Below are positions 6,563-14,010 of a DNA stretch of 24,621 nucleotides, in pieces. Below the pieces are notes generated by a model. That model was given only the letters and a program-made list of their open reading frames with translations. It made no database searches and was not told the DNA's origin. Both the position numbers and the translations under genes were made by a program. Source of the DNA: CAYLXN01 sp964586855 (GTDB lineage Bacteria > Patescibacteriota > Saccharimonadia > Saccharimonadales > Saccharimonadaceae). The DNA lies in the NCBI GenBank assembly GCA_964586855.1, contig CAZPHO010000012.1, positions 1-24,621 of the forward strand. Reading direction: 5' to 3'. Each line of letters opens with the position of its first letter. Within the stretch, counting starts at the first letter, position 1.

Positions 6563-6651
6563 ATCTAGGCTATATTATACCATTTTTGGAACAAATTTAG
6601 TCAGTAAAGCTAATTGGGTTCAACTGGCTAAGAGCGGATTCTGCAATTGAA
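6493..6651 (+). repeat. Plus-strand D-arm-like repeat pair
   Basis: TCAACTGGCTAAGAGC occurs at 6495-6510 and again at 6620-6635. Related sequence follows in each: GGATCTGCAGTTGA in the first, GGATTCTGCAATTGA in the second. Both resemble the D arm and anticodon 5' strand of tRNA-Arg (CTCAACTGGATAGAGC) but lie on the opposite strand to the real gene, so they are inverted, degenerating tRNA fragments. Confidence 0.75.
6544..6586 (-). repeat. Direct repeat, copy 2 (promoter plus truncated tRNA-Arg)
   Basis: Exact copy of 6414-6456. The extended -10 is at 6582-6574 and the tRNA-like start GCCTCGG at 6562-6556. After 19 nt of tRNA sequence the similarity to tRNA-Arg stops, and the segment that follows is described as a hairpin RNA. 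Confidence 0.95.
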
Positions 6652-6699
6652 GAAGATTTGGGGATGCGGTGTTAGTCCAACCAGAAATACGTCTTTATC

Positions 6700-6938
6700 T
6701 TTTTATTTAAGTGGACAGGGAGGCCTTGCGATTGCTCTCCCCTGCCTCCTTAACAACCCCAATCCCTCTCAAACGCTCATCGCAACTCGATAGAGGTTCT
6801 TGAAGTGGAAAAATAAAAATCACTAGAAAAGCCTCAATCACGGATTATCGATATGTCTGCAGCCCAAGGATTGCCTACCGTAGACCAGTGCAATCCGTGG
6901 TGCGAAGCCATGGAGATAAGGCGTGGCTGAGGTTTTTA
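6700..6938 (+). ncRNA. Candidate structured ncRNA with a terminal three-way junction
   Basis: There is no protein gene here. The 3' part folds as a three-way junction. The closing stem GCCTCA (6831-6836) pairs with TGAGGT (6928-6933). Arm one pairs CACGGATT (6839-6846) with AATCCGTG (6892-6899), extended by GTCTGC/GTAGAC. Arm two pairs GCCATG (6907-6912) with CGTGGC (6922-6927). A T run follows, which favours the plus strand. GGATTGC (6868-6874) can instead pair perfectly with GCAATCC (6890-6896), which is incompatible with arm one. Upstream are a CAGGGAG/CTCCCCTG hairpin and a C-rich stretch holding CCTCCTTAA (6745-6753). I found no convincing promoter, so the 5' end is a guess. RNase P, tmRNA and SRP motifs were not found. 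Confidence 0.42.
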
Positions 6939-6984
6939 ATAAATTAAAATATTTAGTCCAAGTTCAGAGCAGTCAGCAGTCGAC

Positions 6985-7539
6985 TTACCGAGTATATTTC
7001 TCGTGCAGAACGTGATAATTATAAATCTCCGCTGGCCTGAACCAGTGCGCAATCTCTTGTTCAGCCTCAACCGGATCGCCTGAGGCGTGAATTAAATTTG
7101 GCGTGCCTTGGTGGATCAAATTAGCATAACCAAAACTCATATGTGAAAAATCCCCTCGAATCGTCCCCGGCGCCGCCTGCTTCGGCTCGGTTGCCCCGAC
7201 CATTTTGCGCACCAATGACACCGCCTCAACTCCTTCAAAAACCATCGCCACCACCGGCCCTTGAGTCATGTAGTCCAGTGTGTAATTAAACGCCTCTTCG
7301 CCGCGTCGAGTAATCATTTTGCCAATCGCCTCATAGTGAGCATGATAGTGATCCTTAGTCGGCGCCAACATTTTCGTGCCAACAATTTTCAGCCCCACTC
7401 GCTCAAATCGAGTCAAAATCTCACCGATCACTCCCCGCTGAACCGCATCGGGCTTGAACACTACCAGCGTTCGCTCGACGTTATTGTCCGTGTCGTCGAA
7501 TTTGTCTCTCGGTGCTTGCTTATCTTTTGCTTCTGCCAT
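6985..7539 (-). CDS. ndk: Nucleoside diphosphate kinase
   Basis: The 184-aa protein moves the gamma-phosphate of ATP to other nucleoside diphosphates through a phospho-histidine in the cytoplasm. Signatures: ERTLVVFKPDAVQRG from about 22, FERVGLKIVGTKML, the segment GPVVAMVFEG, GATEPKQAAPGTIRGDFS near 115, and the active-site region PNLIHASGDPVEAEQEI near 147. It is longer than the usual 135-150 aa, with an acidic N-terminal extension of about 20 and a C-terminal tail of about 20. The usual H-G/A-S-D-S reads H-A-S-G-D, and NLIH appears twice, five residues apart, so which His is catalytic needs an alignment. AAGGAG lies about 6 nt before the ATG and an extended -10 (TGCTAGAAT) is at 7571-7563. 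It is divergent from the Xer gene. Confidence 0.93.
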   Translation of the reverse strand: MAEAKDKQAPRDKFDDTDNNVERTLVVFKPDAVQRGVIGEILTRFERVGLKIVGTKMLAPTKDHYHAHYEAIGKMITRRGEEAFNYTLDYMTQGPVVAMVFEGVEAVSLVRKMVGATEPKQAAPGTIRGDFSHMSFGYANLIHQGTPNLIHASGDPVEAEQEIAHWFRPAEIYNYHVLHEKYTR

Positions 7540-7562
7540 AGTTTCTCCTTTTCTTTGCCACT

Positions 7563-7571
7563 ATTCTAGCA
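7563..7571 (-). promoter_or_regulatory. Extended -10 promoter of ndk
   Basis: The minus strand reads TGCTAGAAT. With a start about 7 nt downstream, the leader is about 17 nt and holds AAGGAG, so unlike several neighbours this mRNA has a classical ribosome binding site. Confidence 0.65.
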
Positions 7572-7607
7572 AATTTCAGCAAAAAAGGCTATTCTCTAGA
7601 AATATTG

Positions 7608-7613
7608 TATAAT
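7608..7613 (+). promoter_or_regulatory. -10 box of the Xer recombinase gene, leaderless
   Basis: TATAAT ends 6 nt before the ATG at 7620, which puts the expected transcription start on or next to the A of the start codon. No -35 is clear and no Shine-Dalgarno site exists. Confidence 0.7.
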
Positions 7614-7619
7614 AAGGTT

Positions 7620-8543
7620 ATGGCTAAACACTTCATTGTTGATTTAAAATATGGTTTTTTAGAATATTTGGAAATCGAGCGCGGCGTGTCAATCAGCACT
7701 TCGCGTAATTATGAATTGTATCTTGATCGTTTTATTGAATTTGCGGGCCAAGAGCTGGCTGTTGAGGAAATTACAGCAGAATTAGTCCGTAAGTATCGAC
7801 TATGGCTGAACCGTTATGTTAATCACAACGGCGATCAATTATCACTAACAACACAAAGTTATCACCTGATAGCTCTGCGGTCGTTTTTGCAACATCTAGA
7901 AGATCTGGAGATTGACTCGCTGTCGCCGACTCGAGTCAAACTGCCAAAAACTACTCGCAAACAAGTCACTTTTCTTTACCCAGCTGAAATTGAACAAATT
8001 TTGGACGAAACCAAGGACGATGAAGCTGGCCTGCGTGATCGAGCCCTGATCGAACTATTATTCTCTAGCGGCCTGCGCGTGTCTGAACTCACCAGCCTCA
8101 ACCGCGATAGCATCAATCTCGAGCGCGGCGAATTTATGGTTCGGGGCAAAGGCTCCAAAGACCGACCAGTTTTTATCAGCGACGATGCTAAACGAGCGCT
8201 GGAAAATTATCTAGCCACTCGAACCGATAGTTTGCAACCTCTTTTTATCAACTACAGTCGTCAGGCCGGGTCGCCATCAACCGACGGTAACTACCGCCGC
8301 CTCTCGAGTCGTAGCGTTGAGCGCCTGGTCAGTAAATACGCCCGCTTGGCTGGAATCACCAAAAAGGTTACGCCCCACACCCTGCGCCATAGTTTTGCGA
8401 CTGACTTACTGATGAATGGCGCTGATATTCGCGCTGTCCAAGGAATGCTTGGTCATAGCGACATTTCGACCACCCAAATCTACACTCACGTGACTGATGC
8501 ACACTTGCGCAGTGTGCATCAGAAGTTTCATTCAAAACGTTAG
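7620..8543 (+). CDS. XerC/XerD-type tyrosine recombinase
   Basis: The 307-aa protein is a site-specific recombinase of the XerC/D type, which resolves chromosome dimers at dif sites. The N-terminal core-binding domain (about 1-100) includes FLEYLEIERGVSISTSRNY. The catalytic domain holds the full set: Arg in SSGLRVSELTSL, Lys in VRGKGSKDR, His-x-x-Arg in TPHTLRHSFATDLL, His in MLGHSDISTTQ, and the nucleophile Tyr in IYTHV. Length is typical (about 300). The frame extends 15 nt further to a TTG, but those codons cover the -10 box, so I start at the ATG at 7620. Its 3' end faces that of the PilX-like gene 7 nt away. It has no integrase-like flanking att repeats and is best seen as the housekeeping Xer protein. 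Confidence 0.9.
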   Translation: MAKHFIVDLKYGFLEYLEIERGVSISTSRNYELYLDRFIEFAGQELAVEEITAELVRKYRLWLNRYVNHNGDQLSLTTQSYHLIALRSFLQHLEDLEIDSLSPTRVKLPKTTRKQVTFLYPAEIEQILDETKDDEAGLRDRALIELLFSSGLRVSELTSLNRDSINLERGEFMVRGKGSKDRPVFISDDAKRALENYLATRTDSLQPLFINYSRQAGSPSTDGNYRRLSSRSVERLVSKYARLAGITKKVTPHTLRHSFATDLLMNGADIRAVQGMLGHSDISTTQIYTHVTDAHLRSVHQKFHSKR

Positions 8544-8550
8544 ATTAAGT

Positions 8551-9876
8551 TTAGTTGTTTTCACACGGATTAACTAAATCTGATAAAGAGCCTTTGGTGC
8601 AACTAGTGTCGGTTACCCCGAAATCTTTAATTAAGCCCTGACCATTAACTTCGATAGCCGCTGACGGATAAGGAAAGTCGGTAGCACCAATTGGCTCAAT
8701 TCGAGCTTGGACTCGACGCATAAAATCATTGGCCCGGCCATTAGAGTCGACGATTGGCTGAACACCAGCGAAGTGGACAGGAGTGTCGGCGCTATCAAGC
8801 AGTTCAATTCGGTAGCTAGTCACGCTATTGGTATTATAGCGACGGCTTAAGCGTAGAAAATGTTTTGAGCTCAATTTTGGAATAGCATTCCCGCCCTCTA
8901 GTGGTAGAGAAATGATTGCTGAGCAATAGTAGGGATTGTCTGCTGTCACTGCAGCTGTGCATTTAATATTACTGACCAAGTTTTCAGTTGAGCCTGGGCC
9001 GAGATCATGATCGTCCTTAAAGCTGGTGATTGTGCCAGCAGTAGGGTTGGTGGTTGGGTAGAGAAGCAAAAACGAGGTGTTGTAGTATGATTTTTCGCCT
9101 GTAGTAGCAGCTTCGTAAGCCGATCCAGATCCGTAGCCAGTTCCGTGATCAGCCGTTGAATAGTGAATGCTGTAGTCATTTAAACCTTGTGGGGCTGGTG
9201 GCAAGCGAAAATACTGAATCGACATGATTGGTGGGACGTTACGATCGGGTGAATTCTCTCGAGCTGGATATGACGGTAAAGAGCCAGGGGTAGTTTTTGT
9301 ATAGTTAGTTGCTGGTGCGCTCAAACTAGAAGCAACTATCTTGTCCTCTTCCTGATACCAAGATAAGCGAATTTTGCTTACGTCTTTCGTAGCTTTTATT
9401 GGAATCACCACCTGGTCGGAATTGTTTGAGTCAAAACGACCAATATAATCTTCAGTGTCATAATTAATCGTTACACAAGTATAGGCCTGGTTAAGAGTTG
9501 ACCCACCGACTGGGGTTTCGGCCTGTCCCTCAGGACTCGTGTCGACGACGTTGGTGGCATTGTTGGCGTTAGCTTGTAGCACAGCGATCGCATCACAGTT
9601 TTCACCCTTTAAATGAGAGTTGAGCAAATTAGAACATAACTCCTCGTTATTGAGACAAATTTTATTGTTATAGATTCCTAGCGCTCGCTTGGCATCTTCA
9701 ACCCCAGCTAAAGCTGAGTCGTAAGCTGAAGTCGACAAATCTTGCTCGCTAGCGCTCTCCCAATCTTTAATCATCATGCGCACAAAGCTAACGGTCAGAA
9801 TCCCGACCAAAATAGTAGTGAACATCACAATGATGAGTGATGCTGCGCCTGGTTGATACTGCTTGTTTCTTGTCAT
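8551..9876 (-). CDS. PilX-like pilus-associated protein
   Basis: The 441-aa protein has a short basic N-terminus and one hydrophobic helix (about 11-32, ASLIIVMFTTILVGILTVSF), then a helix with SAYDSALAGVEDAKRAL. That layout matches PilX_N-type proteins of T4P clusters. It lacks a Gly-Phe-Thr-x-x-Glu prepilin site; a Gly precedes the AASL start of the hydrophobic helix, so processing by PilD is unclear. The large outer domain of about 370 residues is rich in Ser, Thr, Asn and Tyr and has Cys near 74, 81 and 94 and again near the end (SCTKG, NPCENN), suggesting disulfides. It is last in the pilus region with a possible own promoter (TATAAT at 9898-9893). It might be a tip-located minor pilin or adhesin. 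Confidence 0.68.
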   Translation of the reverse strand: MTRNKQYQPGAASLIIVMFTTILVGILTVSFVRMMIKDWESASEQDLSTSAYDSALAGVEDAKRALGIYNNKICLNNEELCSNLLNSHLKGENCDAIAVLQANANNATNVVDTSPEGQAETPVGGSTLNQAYTCVTINYDTEDYIGRFDSNNSDQVVIPIKATKDVSKIRLSWYQEEDKIVASSLSAPATNYTKTTPGSLPSYPARENSPDRNVPPIMSIQYFRLPPAPQGLNDYSIHYSTADHGTGYGSGSAYEAATTGEKSYYNTSFLLLYPTTNPTAGTITSFKDDHDLGPGSTENLVSNIKCTAAVTADNPYYCSAIISLPLEGGNAIPKLSSKHFLRLSRRYNTNSVTSYRIELLDSADTPVHFAGVQPIVDSNGRANDFMRRVQARIEPIGATDFPYPSAAIEVNGQGLIKDFGVTDTSCTKGSLSDLVNPCENN

Positions 9877-9938
9877 TCTCTTATCCCTATTTATTATATT
9901 GTTATGCTTATTTTACCTTAAAACGTCAAATAATGAAA

Positions 9939-10751
9939 CTAATTTTGCTCCGAAATATTTCGGGCTGTAACTTCAAACCGATTAATCGCACAATAAGCAG
10001 CTAAATCATTGAGTGAGTCCGGTGGTCGACAGGTGCTGTTGTCGATCAATGAGTCTACTCCATCACTACCAGCCGTCCCGAGAACATAGTTCAGTGTATA
10101 AAGAGTTTGACTGGTTACGCCATTGGTTGAAGCTGATACTACCCGAAAATCATACACTGCCAAGCTACGATCACCAGGCAAAATCACTTCGACGATTGAA
10201 TCTCGGACAGCTGGATCATCCAACGTATCCCCAAATTCACTAGGCTTAATACAAACATCGCGACCAATGTCCTTAACTTTAGCTAATCGCACTGGATACT
10301 GACCAGCTGGCGAATTAAGCATAAAGAATTGAGTTGGGTTAGCTTTGGCTTCGATGATACTAGGCCCGAAGTTCCAGAAATAACTGACATTCCCAGTGCA
10401 CAACACTCCTCGTCTTGGGTTAGTTGAGCTATCAACTCGATAATCCGGGATTTTAATGCGATTACCAGCTACATCAACTGCCGTTGGATCAAGTGTTGAA
10501 AAATCTCGGTCATTGGGCGTTGGCAAAATATTAATATTATTAGCGGTGTTAAGCGCCAACTGGACATCATCACCGACCGACCGACCGATACGATTTACCT
10601 CCTTAAGCGTCATTCCTCGATTATAAACATGAATAATCTGTAGTGTCACCAGCAATACACCCATCAACAACAATGAGATATAAAGCATAGCGATTAGAGT
10701 CTCTATTAGTGTAAATCCAGACTCAAAACGATTGGTTTTAGTTCGGCGCAT
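9939..10751 (-). CDS. Minor pilin, PilW-like
   Basis: The 270-aa prepilin has leader MRRTKTNRFESG, cleavage before Phe in ESGFTLIETLIAML (Glu at +5 kept), then a hydrophobic helix to about residue 38. The C-terminal globular part carries Cys in VLCTGN, RDVCIKP, DNSTCRPP and AAYCAINR, so disulfides are likely. It starts inside the end of the upstream minor pilin gene (14-nt overlap), with GAGGT about 4 nt before the ATG. It is probably a minor pilin forming part of an initiating tip complex with its neighbours. Confidence 0.8.
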   Translation of the reverse strand: MRRTKTNRFESGFTLIETLIAMLYISLLLMGVLLVTLQIIHVYNRGMTLKEVNRIGRSVGDDVQLALNTANNINILPTPNDRDFSTLDPTAVDVAGNRIKIPDYRVDSSTNPRRGVLCTGNVSYFWNFGPSIIEAKANPTQFFMLNSPAGQYPVRLAKVKDIGRDVCIKPSEFGDTLDDPAVRDSIVEVILPGDRSLAVYDFRVVSASTNGVTSQTLYTLNYVLGTAGSDGVDSLIDNSTCRPPDSLNDLAAYCAINRFEVTARNISEQN

Positions 10752-11484
10752 ATAACCTCACTACCGTCTGCAAAGTGTTCGGAACACTGCTCGCCCCGCT
10801 TGACCAGCAAGCTCGAATATAAAAATCATAATAGCCAACACCGTCCATCCGCTCAATCCAAATCCCATCGACCGCCCGCAGAGTTGAGTTGGTCGAAACA
10901 ATATTAGTGTCATCCTCAACACTACTGCTGTCTGGACCAAACACCAGCCGAGCATAGCTTGATGGGTTGCTGATAAATTTGGGATTGCTGATAAAGTTCA
11001 ACGGTTTGCTGACGCTAGTATAGACTCGAGGAAATTCATCGTCTAGCGCTGGGGCACCTTGATCGCGCGGATTTAAAATAAACGCCTTCGGGCTCGGCTC
11101 TTCTTCTGGATAGTTGCATTGACTATCAACAATCATCTCCGACAGACTCGTTACGGCTTCAATCGGGTGGTTTGGAGCTACTGGCAAGCGTCCAATAATT
11201 TTATTCCACTCAGCAGCCGATGGCGTAACCAATAGCAAGCTGCCACCTGACTTCGACTCCTGACGAATAAAGCTCTCATGCAAGAAACGCAGAGCCTCGG
11301 CTTGAGCATTAATTTGGTTTCGAACTAAGTTAATTTCGAGTGAGTTTTGAGCCATCTCTGAGCCGCGGTTCATAGTTGAAATCCCCATCACCGCCACCAG
11401 ACTAAAAACTGCGAAGGCAAAAATTACTTCAACCAGGGTATCGCCTGGCTTAGCGCTGGTTAGACGGCGCGATTCTAGCGACAT
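10738..11484 (-). CDS. Minor pilin, PilV-like
   Basis: The 248-aa prepilin has leader MSLESRRLTSAKPG and then DTLVEVIFAFAVFSLVAVMG. The residue after the cleaved Gly is Asp rather than Phe, with Glu kept at +5, a pattern seen in PilV/GspI-type minor pilins. A long alpha-helix follows (NSLEINLVRNQINAQAEAL). The outer domain has two Cys (DSQCNYPE and IRACWSSG). It overlaps both neighbouring pilin genes (10 and 14 nt), so the three are cotranscribed and probably translationally coupled. Confidence 0.78.
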   Translation of the reverse strand: MSLESRRLTSAKPGDTLVEVIFAFAVFSLVAVMGISTMNRGSEMAQNSLEINLVRNQINAQAEALRFLHESFIRQESKSGGSLLLVTPSAAEWNKIIGRLPVAPNHPIEAVTSLSEMIVDSQCNYPEEEPSPKAFILNPRDQGAPALDDEFPRVYTSVSKPLNFISNPKFISNPSSYARLVFGPDSSSVEDDTNIVSTNSTLRAVDGIWIERMDGVGYYDFYIRACWSSGASSVPNTLQTVVRLYAPN

Positions 11485-12314
11485 ACGACTGGTGCCACCT
11501 TTCGACCATCAATTCCATCATACTGAGCATCAACTGGCATAACTTCCACACCCGAGGCGTTGGCTGCGCCTTTATTGATCTGGATCGCTCGTAGCGGCGA
11601 AGCATCATCACGTGGAGCCACACAAAAAGTGAAATCCCTGATGTTGTCATCGTTAATCAGTGCAAAGTTGTTCAAAATATCAGAAAAATTGCCAGCCAGC
11701 GTATCCGCTGAATAAGTCTTTAAGCTGCCGCTGAGCGGCGATTTAGCAATCAAAATATAATGGGAGTTGCCACTGGCACCAATAAAATTGCGGGGAGGGC
11801 CACTGACTGGATCATAAATCTCCGCATCCCACTCTGGCGTGTAGGTCACTAGTGGCTCAGTCTCTGGTTCAAGCGCTTGAAGATTCATACTCTGAAGACA
11901 CTGCGTGTCAGCCGACCCGGTTGCACCGGTGACAAAATCGCTTGGATCGCACTCTTGACCAAAAACGGTATAAGCTCTAATTTCAGTATTGCCAGTCGTG
12001 TCAGGATGATCAATCTTCAACAGTCGACCAACCATCACACAGCCAGACCGCCCTCGCAGCGATTGGTCAATACTGCCACCAGCTATTTGCTTCTTGCACT
12101 TGCTGTCGTTTGCGATTCGAACCTGGCCTTCAGCGTAGCCAGCTTGATTATACTGACTCTGGAAAAAATCTTTCAAACTCTCAATACTATCGTTGTAGCG
12201 CTGGGTGGTAATTGACCGCTGAGTACTTGCAGCCGCAGCGGCAATCAACAAACCAGTAATAGCCAGGGCCAACACCACCTCAATTACCGTAAAGCCAACT
12301 CTGAACGTTTTCAT
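11475..12314 (-). CDS. Minor pilin, GspH/FimT-like
   Basis: The 279-aa prepilin has a very short leader (MKTFRVG), cleavage before FTVIEVVLALAITGLL with Glu at +5, and a hydrophobic helix to about 30 that continues as an amphipathic helix. The outer domain includes Cys in SKCKKQ, SGCVMV, QECDPSD, TQCLQSM, FTFCVAP and the penultimate residue, so up to three disulfides are possible. An extended -10 (TGTTATAAT, 12331-12323) ends 8 nt before the ATG, making this the leaderless first gene of the three-pilin operon. Confidence 0.8.
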   Translation of the reverse strand: MKTFRVGFTVIEVVLALAITGLLIAAAAASTQRSITTQRYNDSIESLKDFFQSQYNQAGYAEGQVRIANDSKCKKQIAGGSIDQSLRGRSGCVMVGRLLKIDHPDTTGNTEIRAYTVFGQECDPSDFVTGATGSADTQCLQSMNLQALEPETEPLVTYTPEWDAEIYDPVSGPPRNFIGASGNSHYILIAKSPLSGSLKTYSADTLAGNFSDILNNFALINDDNIRDFTFCVAPRDDASPLRAIQINKGAANASGVEVMPVDAQYDGIDGRKVAPVVCR

Positions 12315-12322
12315 GTAGTTAA

Positions 12323-12331
12323 ATTATAACA
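12323..12331 (-). promoter_or_regulatory. Extended -10 promoter of the minor pilin operon
   Basis: The minus strand reads TGTTATAAT, 8 nt before the ATG at 12314. The predicted leader is about 1-2 nt. Confidence 0.7.
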
Positions 12332-12349
12332 TAAGCGCTTAAAAAATTG

Positions 12350-13258
12350 TTATAAGCCCATAATTAAATTAACCAACGGCTGATTAAAGAAAAAAGTGAT
12401 TAAGCAACCAGCAATCAGCAGCGGCCCCATCGGCAGTTTAGTCTTGGAGCCAATTTTGCCAACTAGCAAACCCGGCAAAATCAAAATCGTGCCAATCAAG
12501 TTAGCCAAGAATAAGCCAATAAAAGCTAGAAGCGGATGGCCCAGAACCAGCGCCAGCGCCAAGCCCAAAAACACATCGCCCGAGCCAATCCATTGCCCGC
12601 GCGAGATAAGATTGAGCAGGCCGTAAATACCCGCCAGAATAAAACCACTAATCAGATAATCTCTGATAATCTCACTAACTGACTGCCCTTCAGCGCGGTA
12701 ATTAATCCAAGCCGTTAAGCCAGCAAACACCAACCCCAACCCGATCGCCGCGTACAGATAGCCGCTCGGCATCATCTGCCAGCGCAAATCATAAACAAAC
12801 AAAACCGCCAAGCAAACTAGTAGCGTCAGCCAAATTACCAGCAGAGCCACCACTCGCCAGTCGGCTAAATCGTAATTTTGCCACCAAAACCACCACGAAA
12901 TCGCAAACAAAGCCCCTAGGCCAACTTCAGTCAAAATTTCAGTCCAACCAATTCGGGCCTGGCACTTGCGGCAGCGCCCCCTGAGCCACAGCCAACTGAC
13001 AATCGGAATTAAATCAAACCAACGCAAGCCATAGCCACAACTTAAGCAGCGTGAGCGGTCGGTTTTGGTTCGGGTTTGATCGAGCTTTTGGTCTTTAACC
13101 AAGCGTTGGTATTCATCTTTTGGATAATCAGCCTTGTGCCGTTTACGCTCAACCAACTCACGAGCCCGCAGTCGCCAAACAGTCGCCACCACAAACGATC
13201 CAGAAATCGCCCCAAGCGCAAACAATCCAACCATGATTAATTGATTATAAAATCCCAT
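12350..13258 (-). CDS. pilD: Type IV prepilin peptidase
   Basis: The 302-aa polytopic membrane aspartic protease cleaves prepilin leaders at the inner face of the membrane and usually methylates the new N-terminus. N-terminal GAISGSFVVATVWRLR matches the family's GSFLN-V-I-R-P region. A basic linker leads to the zinc-type pair CLSCG near 73 and CRKCQ near 98, flanking LRWFDLIPIVSWLWLRGRC. The catalytic aspartates are in VYDLRWQMMP near 156 and in the GxGD motif GSGDVFLGLA near 227. I choose the ATG at 13258 over a GTG one codon earlier because AAGGAG is 6 nt before the ATG. It overlaps the pilin paralogue upstream by 14 nt. Cleavage targets should be pilA and the three minor pilins. Confidence 0.93.
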   Translation of the reverse strand: MGFYNQLIMVGLFALGAISGSFVVATVWRLRARELVERKRHKADYPKDEYQRLVKDQKLDQTRTKTDRSRCLSCGYGLRWFDLIPIVSWLWLRGRCRKCQARIGWTEILTEVGLGALFAISWWFWWQNYDLADWRVVALLVIWLTLLVCLAVLFVYDLRWQMMPSGYLYAAIGLGLVFAGLTAWINYRAEGQSVSEIIRDYLISGFILAGIYGLLNLISRGQWIGSGDVFLGLALALVLGHPLLAFIGLFLANLIGTILILPGLLVGKIGSKTKLPMGPLLIAGCLITFFFNQPLVNLIMGL

Positions 13259-13934
13259 CACTCACTCCTTCATCATCAGCGCACAAGATAGTTCCATCCT
13301 GTCGCCGCAAGCGGACAGTAAAGTTATTAGTGTCGCCTTTTACGATTTTATTACCGTCGCATTTTTGACCTTCATCAATAAACACAAAATTGTAAGCCAG
13401 GGCCAAAATATCATTAGCCGAAGCGTTGGTGTTGAGTTTGATTTGATAGGGCTGGTTAGTCGCTGGGTCAACCGCAAACTGAGTATCACCCTTGAGGACA
13501 TAGTTTTGGCTGTAGTTTAGCCACTCATCACCTTTCGGGGCAGCGCTTTTATTGTTAATTTTATAATCGCTTAATTTATAAAAATAAGCGGCTGCTAACT
13601 GTTTGCGCTGGGCATCCCACTTAATAGCATCAAGCTTAGGCAGCAAAACCCAAGCGACACCGGTAATCATTCCAACTACTGCTAGTGGTAGAATCAAATT
13701 CGATACAATGTTAACTAAATCAAGCCAAAACAACCGCCACCGAATCTGCCTGCCAGCTTCCTGAGCAGTATAGCCACCAATCAGCTGCTCATCTAAGGCT
13801 GAGCCAGAAGTCTCGTCCTGAGGCGACCCGACTACTGGCTGGCTGTAGACTGGCCCGTCAGTCAAGTCAATAATCGATATCGACTCCTCTTCTAGCTTGA
13901 GCATCTGGTCGACCATCAAATCTTTATCTTGCAT
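13245..13934 (-). CDS. Pilin paralogue with a non-prepilin N-terminal extension
   Basis: The 229-aa protein has about 70 acidic, polar cytoplasmic residues, one membrane helix (about 77-102), and an outer domain. From the helix onward it aligns with the major pilin of the next gene: LILPLAVVGMITGVAWVLLP against pilin VVLVLAIAGLIFLMVFVALP, YKINNKSAAP against YKTNNRGVVP, and a C-terminal C-x-x-x-x-I-V...F-x-V-R-L-R...C pattern with matching Cys spacing. The prepilin site is gone: the Gly(-1) and Glu(+5) positions hold Val and Asn. It should therefore be a permanently anchored membrane protein with a pilin-like outer domain. It has its own leaderless promoter and overlaps pilD. A role in pilus assembly control or as an adaptor is my inference. 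Confidence 0.75.
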   Translation of the reverse strand: MQDKDLMVDQMLKLEEESISIIDLTDGPVYSQPVVGSPQDETSGSALDEQLIGGYTAQEAGRQIRWRLFWLDLVNIVSNLILPLAVVGMITGVAWVLLPKLDAIKWDAQRKQLAAAYFYKLSDYKINNKSAAPKGDEWLNYSQNYVLKGDTQFAVDPATNQPYQIKLNTNASANDILALAYNFVFIDEGQKCDGNKIVKGDTNNFTVRLRRQDGTILCADDEGVSDGIL

Positions 13935-13941
13935 ATGGTTA

Positions 13942-13950
13942 ATTATAGCA
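13942..13950 (-). promoter_or_regulatory. Extended -10 promoter of the pilin paralogue and pilD
   Basis: The minus strand reads TGCTATAAT, ending 7 nt before the ATG at 13934. The mRNA would start at or within 1 nt of the start codon. Confidence 0.75.
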
Positions 13951-13962
13951 CATGGGCTAACT

Positions 13963-13991
13963 AAAAATCACCGACCTGGTCGGTGATTTTT
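13963..13991 (-). terminator. Strong terminator after pilA
   Basis: A 13-bp perfect stem, AAAAATCACCGAC paired with GTCGGTGATTTTT, with a 3-nt loop and T on both sides, 20 nt past the pilA stop. It isolates the major pilin transcript from the pilin paralogue, whose promoter begins 13 nt later. Confidence 0.9.
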
Positions 13992-14010
13992 AAGTTTAAA
14001 TCGCAATCAA

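Noticed and set aside
6831..6933. SRP, RNase P or tmRNA identity for the structured RNA
   Set aside because: A short GCAGCCCAAGG resembles part of SRP RNA, but the GGAAGGA tetraloop region, the RNase P P4 motifs and a tmRNA alanine-like end are all missing.
7605..7619. TTG start for the Xer gene
   Set aside because: Those codons cover the -10 box, and transcription should start at about 7620.
7620..8543. Tyrosine recombinase as a sign of a mobile element
   Set aside because: No att-like repeats, cargo or composition shift nearby; the sequence fits the housekeeping XerC/D type.
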